Assembly (NCBI GenBank): GCA_008711295.1
Contig: VUYV01000003.1
Location: 8,584,515-8,648,514 of the forward strand
DNA length: 64,000 nt
Reading direction: 5' to 3'
DNA from: Anarhynchus alexandrinus
Lineage: Eukaryota; Chordata; Aves; Charadriiformes; Charadriidae
The notes beneath the pieces were generated by a model. The model did no database searches and was not told the DNA's origin. It worked only from the letters and a program-made list of their open reading frames with translations. This document shows, piece by piece, positions 51,690 to 63,201 of this stretch (positions are counted from its first letter, which is position 1; each line of letters opens with the position of its first letter). A program made the translations under genes and the position numbers.

Positions 51690-51765
51690 AGACACTTTAT
51701 CAAGTTGCCCGAGGTCACGTGCTGTGAGAGAACCTAGAGCTGCCAATTTTCCCACTAGCGCTTAC
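51690..51765 (-). repeat. Possible MIR-type remnant
   Basis: ATCAAGTTGCCCGAGGTCAC followed about 20 bases later by AGAGCTGCC and then CCCACTAGCGC resembles the reverse complement of the MIR block that reads AAGTGACTTGCCCAAGGTCACACAGC then GCAGAGCTGGG. Only this portion is visible and the match is loose, so an unrelated coincidence is possible. Confidence 0.3.
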
Positions 51766-53549
51766 TACGACTAGTCGGCCTCTTCCCACCTTTTTGTGCC
51801 TCCTCTTTTATCACAAAAAAAATAGTGGAATTGCTCATGCAGTGTTGCATTTTCATTGCTACTCTAGCTTCCAAGTTCCCCAGCATTTGAGCATAGGGTG
51901 AAACAGATAGGGGGGACATTCTGCTTAGATGATTTAACTAATCTCATGCAAATGTACTCAGCAGTCTTGGTACCCATCGTGCTTTCACCTACATAATGGC
52001 CAAGCCAGCTGAATATTGCTTTTTCCAAAGATAATAGCATTTTTATGCATTATTCCTTAAAGCTTTTTGTGCTCACACACTGAAAAAAAAGCCCCAGCTG
52101 AGGAATAACGGAAGTCAATATACTTACTCTCTGTCCAGGTAATTATGCGGCCTCCTCCCATGTTAGCTGAAGAGAATATGATGATGATAGGACATCATTA
52201 ACATGTCTATTTTTCCCCCCCTTTTCTTACTTTCAGGATATGAAATGGAAAACTGCAGTTAAACATTTATCATGACATCTTTTCTGGCTTATATTAGAAA
52301 TGCTGTCTGCCTGCGTTATCTTGCATTTGAGAAGCAGGAAGGATTTTTCAGGCAAGACAAAACACAGAAGAACGGGTTTAAAACAGAAAACAATAGACTT
52401 GCCCCTCCTGATATGAATTTATGTGATTTACTGATTTCTGAATTGTCTGAGTCCAGAGGAAAAAAGAACAAAAAAAGACTATATATATAGTTTCTTTTAG
52501 TAACAGAAGCAAACCCAGACCATTCAATAATGCTAAATGGAAGAGTTGTGACCTCTTCCTCCACAACCTTCACCCACCCTCAAGTTAATTTGCTAGTGAT
52601 AAAATGTACCTTATTCCCAAGGAATCAGGATTCATCATGAAACTGAACGCTAGCAATTTTTCCCTCCTCACGGCAAATCAAGGATTGTTCTTGCCCGTGC
52701 TCATATGAGTTGACCAGATGGCTCTGACTTTAGAGTGAAGGTTGGGATTTCAAATCTGAGACCAAGGAGCTGGAGGATTTGGCTGGAGGGAGTGAGGTGG
52801 GTTGCATATAAGAAGACAGTCAGCTCATCACCTCAACCAGAACCATTACTTGGAAAAGCTGCAGCAATACAGCACCTATAATAGCACACCAGAAAGCCAC
52901 GACCAGCATATAGGTCCAGTATATCAAACCCGGCTTTAAAAAAGGAACGATAATAGACTTACAAAAAATGTAAGCGCTTGGATTTTGTAAAAAACAGCCT
53001 TTAAGTTATGCTCTTGAGAGAGCATTTTGAGTCTTGATCTATCTACAATTGACTTTTTGATCCATTGGCTTCCACAGGCTTTGAGAAATTCCTGCTGATT
53101 ATGGTGGTTGTTGCCTTATATCCAAGGTCCATGCACTGGAGGAGCATAAAATCTATTTTGATGCTTTAAGGGGATATGGAGAAAGCTCCAGGCCCCCCCT
53201 CCCCTCTGACTACAAAAATATGACTACTTTCATAGCAGTTGTATGTCATGCTGTTTGATCGTGGTTCAGTGTCTTTCAAGTTATTTCCATTAGGATGAGA
53301 AATTGCTGAGGCATTCAGGTATTTTTATGCAATCCTGTTGATTTTGCAAAAAAAGAAAAGAGAAATACAAAAGCCTTGAAGATAGTCTGAATCAAATCAG
53401 AGATAATTTCTTTATCATTTTCTAGCCCGCACTCAAACCTGTAAAGCGACTTTTCAGCCATTTGCTCCAGATCATATTTCCAACTTTTTTCTGTCTCTAG
53501 GACAGCTCCCTTTTTCTGCCTGTTTCCTGGGTACTCTGTGGAGTGCAGG

Positions 53550-54389
53550 TGTGTTGATCTGCTTGAGGGTAGGATGGCTCTACAGGGGGATCTGGAAAGG
53601 CTGGATCGATGGACTGAGGCCAACTGTATAAGGTTCAACAAGGCCAAGTGCTGGGTCCTGCACTTGGGTCACAACAACCCCATGCAACGCTACAGGCTGG
53701 GGGAAGAGTGGCTGGAAAGCTGCCTGGCGATAAAGGACATGGGGGTGTCGGTGGACAGTTGGCTGAATACGAGCCAGCAGTTTGCCCAGGTGGCCAAGAA
53801 GGCCAATGGCATCCCGGCTTGTATCAGAAATAGTGTGGCCAGCTGTACTCAGCACTGGTGAGGCCCCACCTCGAATACTGTGTTCAGTTTTGGGTCCCTC
53901 ACTACAAGAAAGACATTGAGGTGCTGGAGCATGTTCACAGAAGAGCAACGAAGTTGGTGAGGGGTCTGGAGAACAAGTGCTATGAGGAGAGGCTGAGGGA
54001 ACTGGGGTTGTTTTGCCTGGAAAAAAGGAAGCTGAGGAGATACCTTATTGCTCTGTACAACTACCTGAAAGGAGGTTGTAGCAAGGAGGGGGTGTCGGTC
54101 TCTTCTCCCAAGGAACAAGTGATAGGACAAGAGAAAATGGCCTCAGGTTGCACCAGGGGAGGTCTAGATTGGATATTGGGAAAAATTTCTTAATGAAAAG
54201 GGTTGTCAGGCGCTGGAACAGGCTGCCCAGGGAAGGGGTTGAGTCGCCATCGCTGGAGGTATTTAAAAGATGTGTAGATGCGGTGCTTAGGGACATGGTT
54301 TAGTGGTGGATTTGGCAGTGCTAGGTTAACGGTTGGACTTGATGATCTTAAAGGTCTTTTCCAAGCTAAACAACGCTGTGATTTTATGA
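53550..54389 (+). mobile_element. CR1 LINE, 5'-truncated, about 840 bp
   Basis: The copy spans the late reverse transcriptase region of ORF2 through the 3' tail. Diagnostic blocks in order are GGATCTGGAAAGGCTGGATC, TTCAACAAGGCCAAGTGCTG, GTCCTGCACTTGGGTCACAA, AACTGGGGTTGTTTTGCCTG, GGACATGGTTTAGTGGTGGA and GGTTGGACTTGATGATCTTA, ending at a decayed GATTTTATGA. The tail resembles the CR1-J-like group, unlike the copy at 25548-26062. The reading frame is broken in several places (see the remnant entry), so this copy is older or more damaged. Confidence 0.95.
53574..54300 (+). pseudogene. CR1 ORF2 remnant with frame breaks
   Basis: The first part encodes a CR1 reverse-transcriptase-end segment with the blocks [20 protein letters not shown] and [19 protein letters not shown]. 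It stops at a TGA at 53859-53861 soon after AGTGTGGCCAGC. The homology then resumes in a different frame with [31 protein letters not shown] and [17 protein letters not shown], and shifts again before the end. Compared with the usual CR1 layout, roughly 25-30 bases seem to be missing at about 53842, which explains the first shift. Catalytic motifs lie upstream of the truncation, so it is a dead fragment. Confidence 0.85.
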
Positions 54390-57300
54390 CTTCACTTGAA
54401 GTTCTAGTTTGCTAAATTTCACTCAGGCACATGAAAAAATTCCCACAGCATTTGAAGAAAGTTTGTTACATGGCGTCCAAAACCAACATCATCAGAATGA
54501 CCCTGATTTGGACCTTCAACTTTTGCTTAACACTTATGGTTCAGAGCAGCTTTTTCCACCTCCAGCTTCAGGAACTTCCAAATACACTGTAAGAAAGTGG
54601 CTTGTGATGAAGCTAAGTTACTAACAGGCTGTCTGGTGGGTAGTATGAGGCCAGTCCAGGATGAATTCTGGAGAAGAGTTTCAAGTTACTGGAAAACAAA
54701 AAGCTGGGGGTGTTGGCTTTTTTTGGTCTAATTCCATTTCCAATTAAGCCATTTAGTGAAAGCAACAAGAATAAAATATTCAATATGTTTGTGTTCCCCA
54801 AAATTAAAACCACAACAAACCAGAACAAAATGCAGAGAACAAAACGCTGTTCTCAAATGGGCAGACTAGATTAGTCTTTTGCTGGAATACCTCTATTTTT
54901 GCCTGAAGTCTGAGAAATCCTATGCAACTGACAACTCCCACTTCATCAATAGGAGCTGGGGATGCTCCATCCATGATGAGCTCTGATCTGTTTACACTCC
55001 TACTTCCTGCTGCCATCCTGATTTAAGTGCTATAAGAGAAAGTTTTTCCCTTTTATAAGCTCTCTTAGCCAGACTCTGGTCCTCCAGGTCACTTAAGCAC
55101 ATGTTTAATTGAAGTGCACAAGCATTGTCTTGAACTTAAGAGAGGACCTGACTCTGCCCCACCACAGTCAGCACAGCCAGGTTGTTTGAAGTTAAGCACA
55201 CGCTTAAGTGCTCTGCTGGATTTTTGCCCAAACTGTCAATCTTTTATAGTTAATCATTTATCACGCTGCTTATGTGCTGGTAGTTATGCTTCAGTGTGCA
55301 AATATGTAAATTGCTTTCATAAAGCTCCGCGCACCAAGCACAAATAATGCTTTCTCAGCCCTTTACAGGAGTTCTCCAGTCCTGTGACATCTCAGATAGA
55401 TCAAACGACACTTAGAACTGGCAAGAAAGTTACTTCTCTGTTAATTAAACAGAATCATTACTGTGTTCCTCTTCTTAATAGCGAGGCGCATTCACAGACT
55501 TGCAAAATAAACAAATAAATAACGCCATTTAGCTCTAACCTGACAAGTATCACACATTTTGCCTTTAGGAGCGTGTACATCGATCCATCTTACACACACC
55601 GCCACTCCCAGAGTGAGAAAGGGAGCAAGCTGTCAAATGCATGATAAGCATATTTGCATAACTGTGGCACAGATTAAGTTAAGTAACTGCCTACAATGAG
55701 GGCATTTGCAAACACAAGTGACCATTTCAATTTTTCTTTCCCTGGCTAAGGTTAATTGCTGTGAACTACAGGGGAATGTCACCTCCACTTACCTGTGCCC
55801 TGTTGCTTTGTGTTCAGAAAGCTCACAGCTCCCGCGATTTTTCACAAAGAATTAAAATTGCCACGAGGACAGAAAATATAGTTACTGCCACTCAGATCCA
55901 ATATATTGTATTGGAATGATAGGCGGCAACGGTGCCTCACTGAAATACAGCCTTAAAATACAATTAGTTGCAGTTCTGTAGATTGCAGAGCCAGTTATTC
56001 TGCGCTCCTGCCTGTGGGGCCTTCCATGCATCCACTAATGAAAGGGCTGCTGTTCCCCCAAACGTCAGGTACTTTTGCAAGAAATGAGTACCGGGAAGGG
56101 AAAATGACAGAGTCTGTTCCCTTGCTCTGTAGAGCAATTTTTGTAAAAATTTATTCTCTGTCAAGCAAACTGCCTGGAAAAAAAAAATGCAGTCAGCCAC
56201 TTTTTCTAAGAGGAAGCTTGAACGCTTCTGAGAATGAGTCATATTAAAATGAATTAATGCCGACAGCTGGTCTCCCAATCATTAATTGAAAAAAAAAAAA
56301 ACAAAACCAAACCCCAAGCTTTAAGTATCATTAAAAAAAAAAATCCTGAACAAACAAACAAAAGCAGCAAAGCAAGCAAGCAGGCTCCCCCATGACAGAC
56401 CGGTTGCCATCATGACCCACCGAACAGGACAAAACTCGTCCCCCCTGAACCGTCCTGGGCTCGGGCGCTGACTCTGCAAATGCTCCCGAGCTTCTGCAGC
56501 AGAGCCAGGCTGGCAGGTCACAGGCAGAGGAGCAAGGGTGGAAGGGACCCTCAAGGGCAACCACCGAAAGCCACGCTCAGGGAAAAAAAAAATCCTAGCC
56601 AGGGTTCACTGCACAACTGTTTTGGGATTGGCAGGGAAATAAAGCCCCAGGAAGTGGAGGAGCTTGGGACAATGTTTCGGACGGCTTGTGTTCGATTAAG
56701 GTCCCAGATGAAGATTTGGCCGTCATCCCAAATACCAGGAGGTTTTCCTTTACTACGTAATTCTTTAAAAATGACATGCATATTTCATTTCTATTTTTCT
56801 CTGTAAATATCTGTCAATTACCAAGTTACATTAAAGCAAGTATATTTGTAGCATTTTAAAGGAAATATAATGTGTTAATGTTAGGAGAGACACAGAAACA
56901 TACTGCTTGTATGAAAAAAATGCATGGTGGTGAAATGGGTATTTTCCTTTCACAGTAGGTCAGATATAACAAGCTTCCTCCTCAAAGGCCACGATGGAAA
57001 ATATCCACTCATTTCTGGAGATCTAGCGAGATGGAGACAGACATCTGAGCAGCTAAATATAGCTCTGGATAGCAGTAAGTTATAGTGTCTCTTAACTTAA
57101 TATGGAAGTTGATACAAAAATAAAATAACAGTATTTCCAGAGCCTGTCTCTGCTTGTGTGCTCACCGGGACTCAAACCACCAAATTTCAGCTCTGCTGGT
57201 TTTGTCTTGCACTGTCTCATATGCCAAGAAGACAGAATAATGATGTCCAGCACAAAAGGCCACGTCTACTGAGATATACAAAGGTTATTCCACAGAAAGA

Positions 57301-57762
57301 CAACATGAGAACTGCACTCAGAATGCCTTGTCCTTTAGCATTTCTGCAAGAGCGATAAACTAAGTTTAATTAGAGGATTTTAGGTCTTGGTCAGAGATTT
57401 CCCCAACCCGAAATCCCAGTGGTTCAATTTTGCAACGTTTGTTACTGGACACATGCCCTTTGGATCAGCTTGCGGTTGCTGAAGCTTGGGGTCAGGCTTG
57501 GGCAGGTACCGCTGGAGCAACGCTGCAAACCACCCGAGGAGGAAGAGGAGGCGGTGAGAACAGCGAAGAGACATGCAAGCGACACATGGCTTTCTCATAT
57601 TTCTCCTCCCATCTTGCTGTGAGGTAAAAATGTTGGACCTGGGTGTGATTGCACTTGCAGTGATTTAAATTTAAATTTCCCAGGCCTGACTCTGCACTAG
57701 ACCGTCCCTTGCTCAGCCACTGGCCCAAGCACAGGGCGTGCAGGACTCGGCAGCCTCTACAC

Positions 57763-57815
57763 TGGATCACAGGAAAATTCAGGTCAGGAAGGACCTCCTT
57801 GCAGCAGAGGTGACA
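57763..57815 (-). mobile_element. Possible CR1 3'-end scrap
   Basis: GGATCACAGGAAAATTCAGG then TCAGGAAGGACCTCC resembles the reverse complement of a CR1 terminus (AATCACAGAAT, CATTCAGGTTGGAAAAGACCTC). Homology fades after about 40 bases, so this is tentative. Confidence 0.35.
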
Positions 57816-58974
57816 CCCCGAGAAGCAGGGCTGCAGATGGCAAGAAATTCAGAGCAAAAGTGGGCTCCATCACCTCTCGTTACCCATTGCAAGCACATTC
57901 GGCTGGAGACCTTGGTGCAGTGCTTTCTCTCTCCCCCTCTCAGAGAATGCACTCAATGATATCCAGCCATTAACAAGTTTGTCAATGGTACTGACCCAAG
58001 TGAAAGGGAAACCTGTATGTCAGCTTCATCTTATGTGATGTTAAAGGAAATAAAAAAAAGAAAAAAGGCAGCATTTGCTCTTACAACTCACATGGAAAAT
58101 AAAATGCAAACAAAATAAGGTGTGTTTTTCTCTGTTTCCACTTTATATTACCCACCTTCAAAGTTAGAAAGTTATGAAGCTTGCTGCAAAGCCCAACAAA
58201 CAAATAAAGAAAATATCGACAAGCTTGATTTCAAAGGTCTCAGGAAGGGGGCGAGTGCCATGCTTTCAGCCTTCTCCTCCCTCTTTTCAGTACTCCTCAA
58301 ATGTTAAAACGATGTGGTCTGCCCCAGGGTGAGGAGGGAGCTCTTGCAGGTAGCAGCTGAATTCAGAACCTCTTTAAGCCTATGAACTGGAATTCAACCC
58401 TACACATCCTTATGAATATAACGAGTCCAGGAGAGGCTAGCTGAGGAGAAAGTTGGTGACTACCAGCTGCTATGATGGTCAGTCCCAGCTCACCATGAGC
58501 CCCATCTCACAAACAACCAGGGCTGATCTGGGGCTGTCCCATACACATGGCAGCAGTGCAAGATAGGTTCCCAAACCTTCCCCAGCCATGGCAGCTCACA
58601 AAGCAGCTGCCCAAAGGCAACACACAGGAGAAGAAAGTCAAAGTTTCTTGCCTTTAGGCTGGATGAAGCCATGTGATGATGGAGAAGGGGGCACCTTGAG
58701 CTGCCCCACTACTGTGGCACAGAGCATGCTCCAAAGCAGATGCCAGACAGAGACCTTCTCCCTTCCCCACCACAACTGCAGCTCCCCAGAATATTTTCTC
58801 CAGCTGGCTCCTGCTCACAGCACCCCACCCTATAAGGATGCAGCAGCAAAAGCCTGGCAGCCTCCATGTTCTCATCCTCCTTGCCAAAGGCATCCAAGAT
58901 AAGCACCCTCACCAACCCAAAGACACAGGAAAAGGGACTGCAGGATCACATGGACAATTTTGAAAAGCAATGAG

Positions 58975-59099
58975 CATTGTACCCTTACAGATTAACTACC
59001 ACCATTAGCTATGGTGGTAGAATCCAAAATGACATTTGTATCNACATTGTACCCTTACAGATTAACTACGGTGGTAGAATCCAAAATGACATTTGTATC
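58975..59099 (+). repeat. Near-identical direct repeat across a single N
   Basis: Copy one (58975-59042, 68 bases) and copy two (59045-59099, 55 bases) both start CATTGTACCCTTACAGATTA and end GACATTTGTATC. They are identical except that copy one has 13 additional bases (CACCATTAGCTAT). Those bases complete a perfect hairpin, ACCACCAT / ATGGTGGT around TAGCT (58998-59018). The N at 59043 sits between the copies. The simplest reading is two overlapping contig ends, possibly two haplotypes, joined without merging. A true tandem duplication is possible. Confidence 0.85.
59043..59043. other. Single ambiguous base / contig join
   Basis: A lone N between two near-identical copies of the same sequence, as left by a scaffolder joining overlapping contigs. 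Confidence 0.8.
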
Positions 59100-61047
59100 A
59101 TGGTTTGGCCAAACCAGATACCGCAGTTCAAGGGCGATGCTCGAGAGGAAGGTTTGGGTAAGACCATGAATGTTCATTCATATCTTTGTTCTCATTCAAA
59201 AATGTGAAGGCTGTAGCAGCCACCGTGTGCATTGAAATTGCCAAAGCTTGTAAAATCTGATTTACTCTGTGAGGGGGAAGGGGAAGTCATTTAGTTTGAG
59301 TCATAAGAGATCTTGATACAATCTAAGCTTCATCACCTCTGAAGAAACAGCTCGCTCCCTGGATGGATATCAAAAGGCTGCTGTGTACAGCCTCGATAAC
59401 ACAATAGCAGAGAACAATTCCTAGCGCTGAAGATTACAAGACCTTTGTATCAGCTGCTCTTCAGTACAGCTTCTCTCCAATTACACCACCTGATGGGCAC
59501 TCCAGGTTTATGGTTAACTCTTCAGGGGTCCATGGCTCTGAAAGCAAGAAGATATAAGCTTTGCAGAGGGTTTTACACTACAAGTATAGTAAAAAAAAAA
59601 AAGCAGCCCTAGACATAAATAACAATGTTGATCTACCTGCCTTTCCCTGCCTGAGATCTTCGCTATCTGGAGCCTCACCTGCTCTAGGATTCAAAGTCTG
59701 CAACTCTGCTGCAGGGGAAAAAAAGGCAGGCAGGAGGGCTCAGGGTAATTGTACCTTTGTGCCCTTTGCAGAAAACACAGGGGCTGGGTAATACCCGCAG
59801 TGGCCCGCAAGGCTCTGCTGGCTCAGAGTCCCCCTTTCTGTGGCCCACGTCCTGCCTGGGCCCTGTGAAGAGGGATAATGCTTGAAGATCCACAAGCAGA
59901 GGAAAAGAAAGCTTAAACTCAGCCGAGAACAAAATTTTATTCCCTACCTTAGCTCCTAAGGTTGGGGAGGACTTTTTATTGCTGATGACATTTATTTCTG
60001 GAAAGGAGAGGAACACGTATCTGTGGGAGGGAAGAGTCAACTCTGTCACACACCCCATGGGGCAGCGTAAAGTAGCTGAGTGGGAGAATTTTTGACACCT
60101 CCCTGGGCTGGAGTAAACCCAGAAGTATGAGCCAAGACTCCTGCAAGAGGCTCCCCTGGGGAGACACGGGAATAGCAGAGCCAATCCTGCCTCTCCGCGA
60201 GAGCCGCTCTCCAGCACTCCCGCAGCTCGGCTAGAAGCTGAATGCACAAATGGCACAGAGATGCAAGGGACCAGCGGGGGAAAGGGAAAGGTTCAGCTAA
60301 GGTTGCTACCACTATGGCCCAACCAGAGCAAATGGCAAACAAGAACATATCCCTGCAGAGCAGCACTGGGGCAAAAAACAATGCACGGGTTGCAAATGTT
60401 CCCCTGTGCTCACTGTCCCCTTTCTGCTCTTAAAAGAATGGATTAAAAAACCCCCAAAACCTGCTTTGTGGAAAGAGACACTATGGAAGCCACAAGCGGA
60501 AAGAGTAATTGATGCGGGCTGTACTTGGGACAGCCATTTCCACTCGCCTGCATACCAGAGTATATGGATTATTCCTACTACCATAGACGAGCAGCATCAG
60601 ACACATTGGGGTGAGATGCTCTTTTATTACCAGCCCCCTGTGGTAAGAAAAGCCATCAGGCTTGAGCTCCTGTGCATTCTCCCGTGGAACCTGCAGCACC
60701 AGACAGTATGTACCTTCAGTGTTTTCACTCAGTAGGTAGGACATCCACTTGGTCTTGTCACAGATAACAAGCAGTTTTGACAAGCCTGTAGAACGTGGGC
60801 CTTCAGGGTAGCAGCCCTGTGGGTCCCACGTTCCTACTTTTTCAGTCAATTCCTTCACATCACACCCACACCAGCTGTTCAGCTGCTCCCATCAGTGAAT
60901 TTGCTCTACAAACAGTAGCTTTGCAAAGAAATCACTCCAGCAATGGAGGCTGGGATGCTCAGTGGTACAGCTGCCTATAGCTGTGCACACGGAAATGACA
61001 GCGCTGTAGACAGAGGTCTCAAGACATCACTTAGGTCACACAAAGCT

Positions 61048-61084
61048 GATGATACTGTACCCTACGATGATACAGTACACTGTA
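61048..61084. repeat. GATGATAC direct repeat with inverted TACTGTA/TACAGTA units
   Basis: GATGATAC occurs at 61048-61055 and 61066-61073, 18 bases apart. Overlapping these are TACTGTA (61053-61059), its inverse TACAGTA (61071-61077) and ACTGTA (61079-61084). The cluster looks like a small local rearrangement. No function is evident. Confidence 0.5.
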
Positions 61085-62949
61085 GATACTTGTAGACTGG
61101 GGCTGCAGCGGGGATAGCTCTCCATAGCAGAGACTCGCTGGATCTAAGGAGAACAAGTGTGGCAGATTGCCATGCCTACACACAACTTTTGCTGTAGCAG
61201 CAACTTTCCACCTGCTCATGGTTGCTCCTTGCCTTGGCTGTACGGTATGACTACCAGCAGTGGGCACATGCCCACCTTCCGGCACGCAAGTCTGTGGGTA
61301 TAGTCTGTAACAAATGTGAAATATCTTCTGTGACTGAGGCCAGCTGTGCTAGCAACATGCCCAGTAGGACCACCAGACCACTACCTAGTAGAAAAATGAC
61401 TCCCTCTCCAGTGCTCAGACACTCTCAAGAGGCACTCCGAAGCCGCACGGATGACTGCAGGCCCATGATACGATGTTTTTCTAGCACTCAACAAGCAGAT
61501 GGAGGTTTGTGACTGGTTTCTCCCAGCCAAACTTCCTGCAGCGGGATGACTAGTTTCCAGAGCGTTAAACAGACGTGTGACGACGGCCAAATGCCAGATG
61601 GCTGGAAAGAGGATTGGAGCAGCCCTCATGACGAATGTCTAGCCCTGGCTGCCAGCATCACGTACCGTACGTATCAGCTCCCAGAGACGAAGGCCTCGCT
61701 GCAAGTTGCGGGTGTGACACGGGGATATTACATAGCACAATTTTTAGTGACACCATCATACAATAACGCAGAAAGAAGAAAGATTTTCCTTTCACTCACT
61801 TCCTTCACTGTGCAAAGGGATCTGTTTCAAAAGTACTTTTGACGGTGTGGATGGAAAAAGCTGTTTCAAAGGCAGGACACCTAGCTTTGTGCATGCCTCC
61901 TGCTGAGCAGGAGATACAATTTTTGCTTCAGGAGGTACAATTTTTGTTTAATTCTTGCAGCAGATGACTTCAGGGAGAGATGAAGCATTGAGGTGTAGGC
62001 AGTTACTGTAGTTTGTGCTACGTAATCAGCTGTGGGCTAGTGGTAGGGAAGCTGATGCTGATGCTTGCTGTTGAAAGCACTACGAAGTTACAAGTCTATC
62101 TCAAAGCCTCATGCGATGTATTTAGTTACTGGGTCCCCAGGAGCACCCACAACAGCAGAGGCTTTCAAGCACCCTGGCTCTTTGCTCTCACTTGTAATCA
62201 GCATGTAACCAGGGGATTTGTGTCTGCGTTTGATTCATGGTGCAGCCATTACCCAGGCTGATGCCTGTAATCAGGAGCAGAAGACAAGCGGAAAGGAAAA
62301 CAAGGGAAGAAAAGAAAAAGGTCTCTGTGTGGCATCGCTCTATGCAAACCACCAACTCCAGCTGCAGCTTCATGACCTCTTTATGCTGATTAACTCTGGG
62401 CTGCCACTGAAACAGCCCTAACCTTCCTGCCCACTCCATCACAAGCTGCACCAGGGAATCCGTCTGAATCCTATTTTACAATTCTTTAATCAGGTTCCTT
62501 TTCATATGGATCAATTACCTGAGCTGGCATACTGCTCAGCTCACCCAAGTACAGGAGGCAGCAAGAAGGCCCGGTCAGCAGCAGCCCTTCACACCAAGGT
62601 TAGCTAAAATCTTTTATCTTACGAGCCTCACAGTGTACCAGTCTTAACCTGCCTCAACATATTCTCACATGCACATTGACACAACTTGCAAAAAGCGTCA
62701 CCAGTTTCAGAGATACTCAAATGCGTCTGCCACATCGGCAACATACAAATCAGTGATCTGCCCAGACTGATTTCATTTATGTTTTAGCCTGTGAGATGCT
62801 TATGTGAGACATGAAATGAAGCTAGGACTTTACAGACTCCTAATAAGAGTGAGCATGTGAGACAAACAACTGTCAGACAAGCTGTAACAACAAAAAAAAA
62901 ACCCCAAAGATGGTTGCCTATATCTTTTAAAAAGGACTTTGTTGCTGTT

Positions 62950-62955
62950 TTTATT
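62950..62955 (-). terminator. Poly(A) signal AATAAA, minus strand
   Basis: A canonical AATAAA reading on the minus strand about 250 bases beyond the putative stop codon, followed by AACAGCAACAAAG. A TGTACATA motif ends ten bases before it. Its placement suits 3' end formation for the putative terminal exon, but isolated AATAAA motifs are common in AT-rich DNA. Confidence 0.35.
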
Positions 62956-63201
62956 TTCTAGAAATATGTACACTTGGAGAATAAAGCTGAGGCTTTTTCA
63001 GTCCCGTTGATGTCTAAAAGGCAATCTCCAAATGTAAATTTCAGTCACGAGATGGCATTTAACCTGTATCAGCAGAGAACTCTGATCCCTGGATGGGATT
63101 TTGGTGCTCTAGTCCATTAACTTATATTTACATTCCAGAGGTGGAGATTGGTTCAGATGAAGCCTAAGGATGGGAACAAGGCAGGAAGATCTATCGCTTT
63201 A

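Larger units (their letters stand above)
48231..53549. other. Unique noncoding DNA, no supported gene
   Basis: No convincing gene. The 166-codon frame at 48864-49364 overlaps open frames on the other strand and matches nothing known. The stretch includes a 15-A run (50539-50553), a purine tract with quadruplex potential (51388-51405), a faint MIR-like piece (51690-51765) and a polypyrimidine or polypurine mix near 52210-52230. Confidence 0.55.
54390..62929. other. Unique noncoding DNA, no supported gene
   Basis: No recognisable gene. The longest frame (59684-60256, minus, 190 codons) overlaps two other open minus frames and has no known domain. A second minus frame of 125 codons (60481-60858) has a protein-like composition but no good acceptor. 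The stretch at 55630-55760 is AT-rich with octamer-like ATTTGCAT elements and looks like a possible conserved element. Also present are 13-A and 12-A runs (56289-56301, 59591-59602), a possible CR1 scrap (57763-57815), the duplication around an N (58975-59099) and a GATGATAC repeat cluster (61048-61084). Confidence 0.55.

Noticed and set aside
56531..56572. GGTGGAAGGGACC as a CR1 end
   Set aside because: The match is limited to about 13 bases and the next CR1 blocks are absent.
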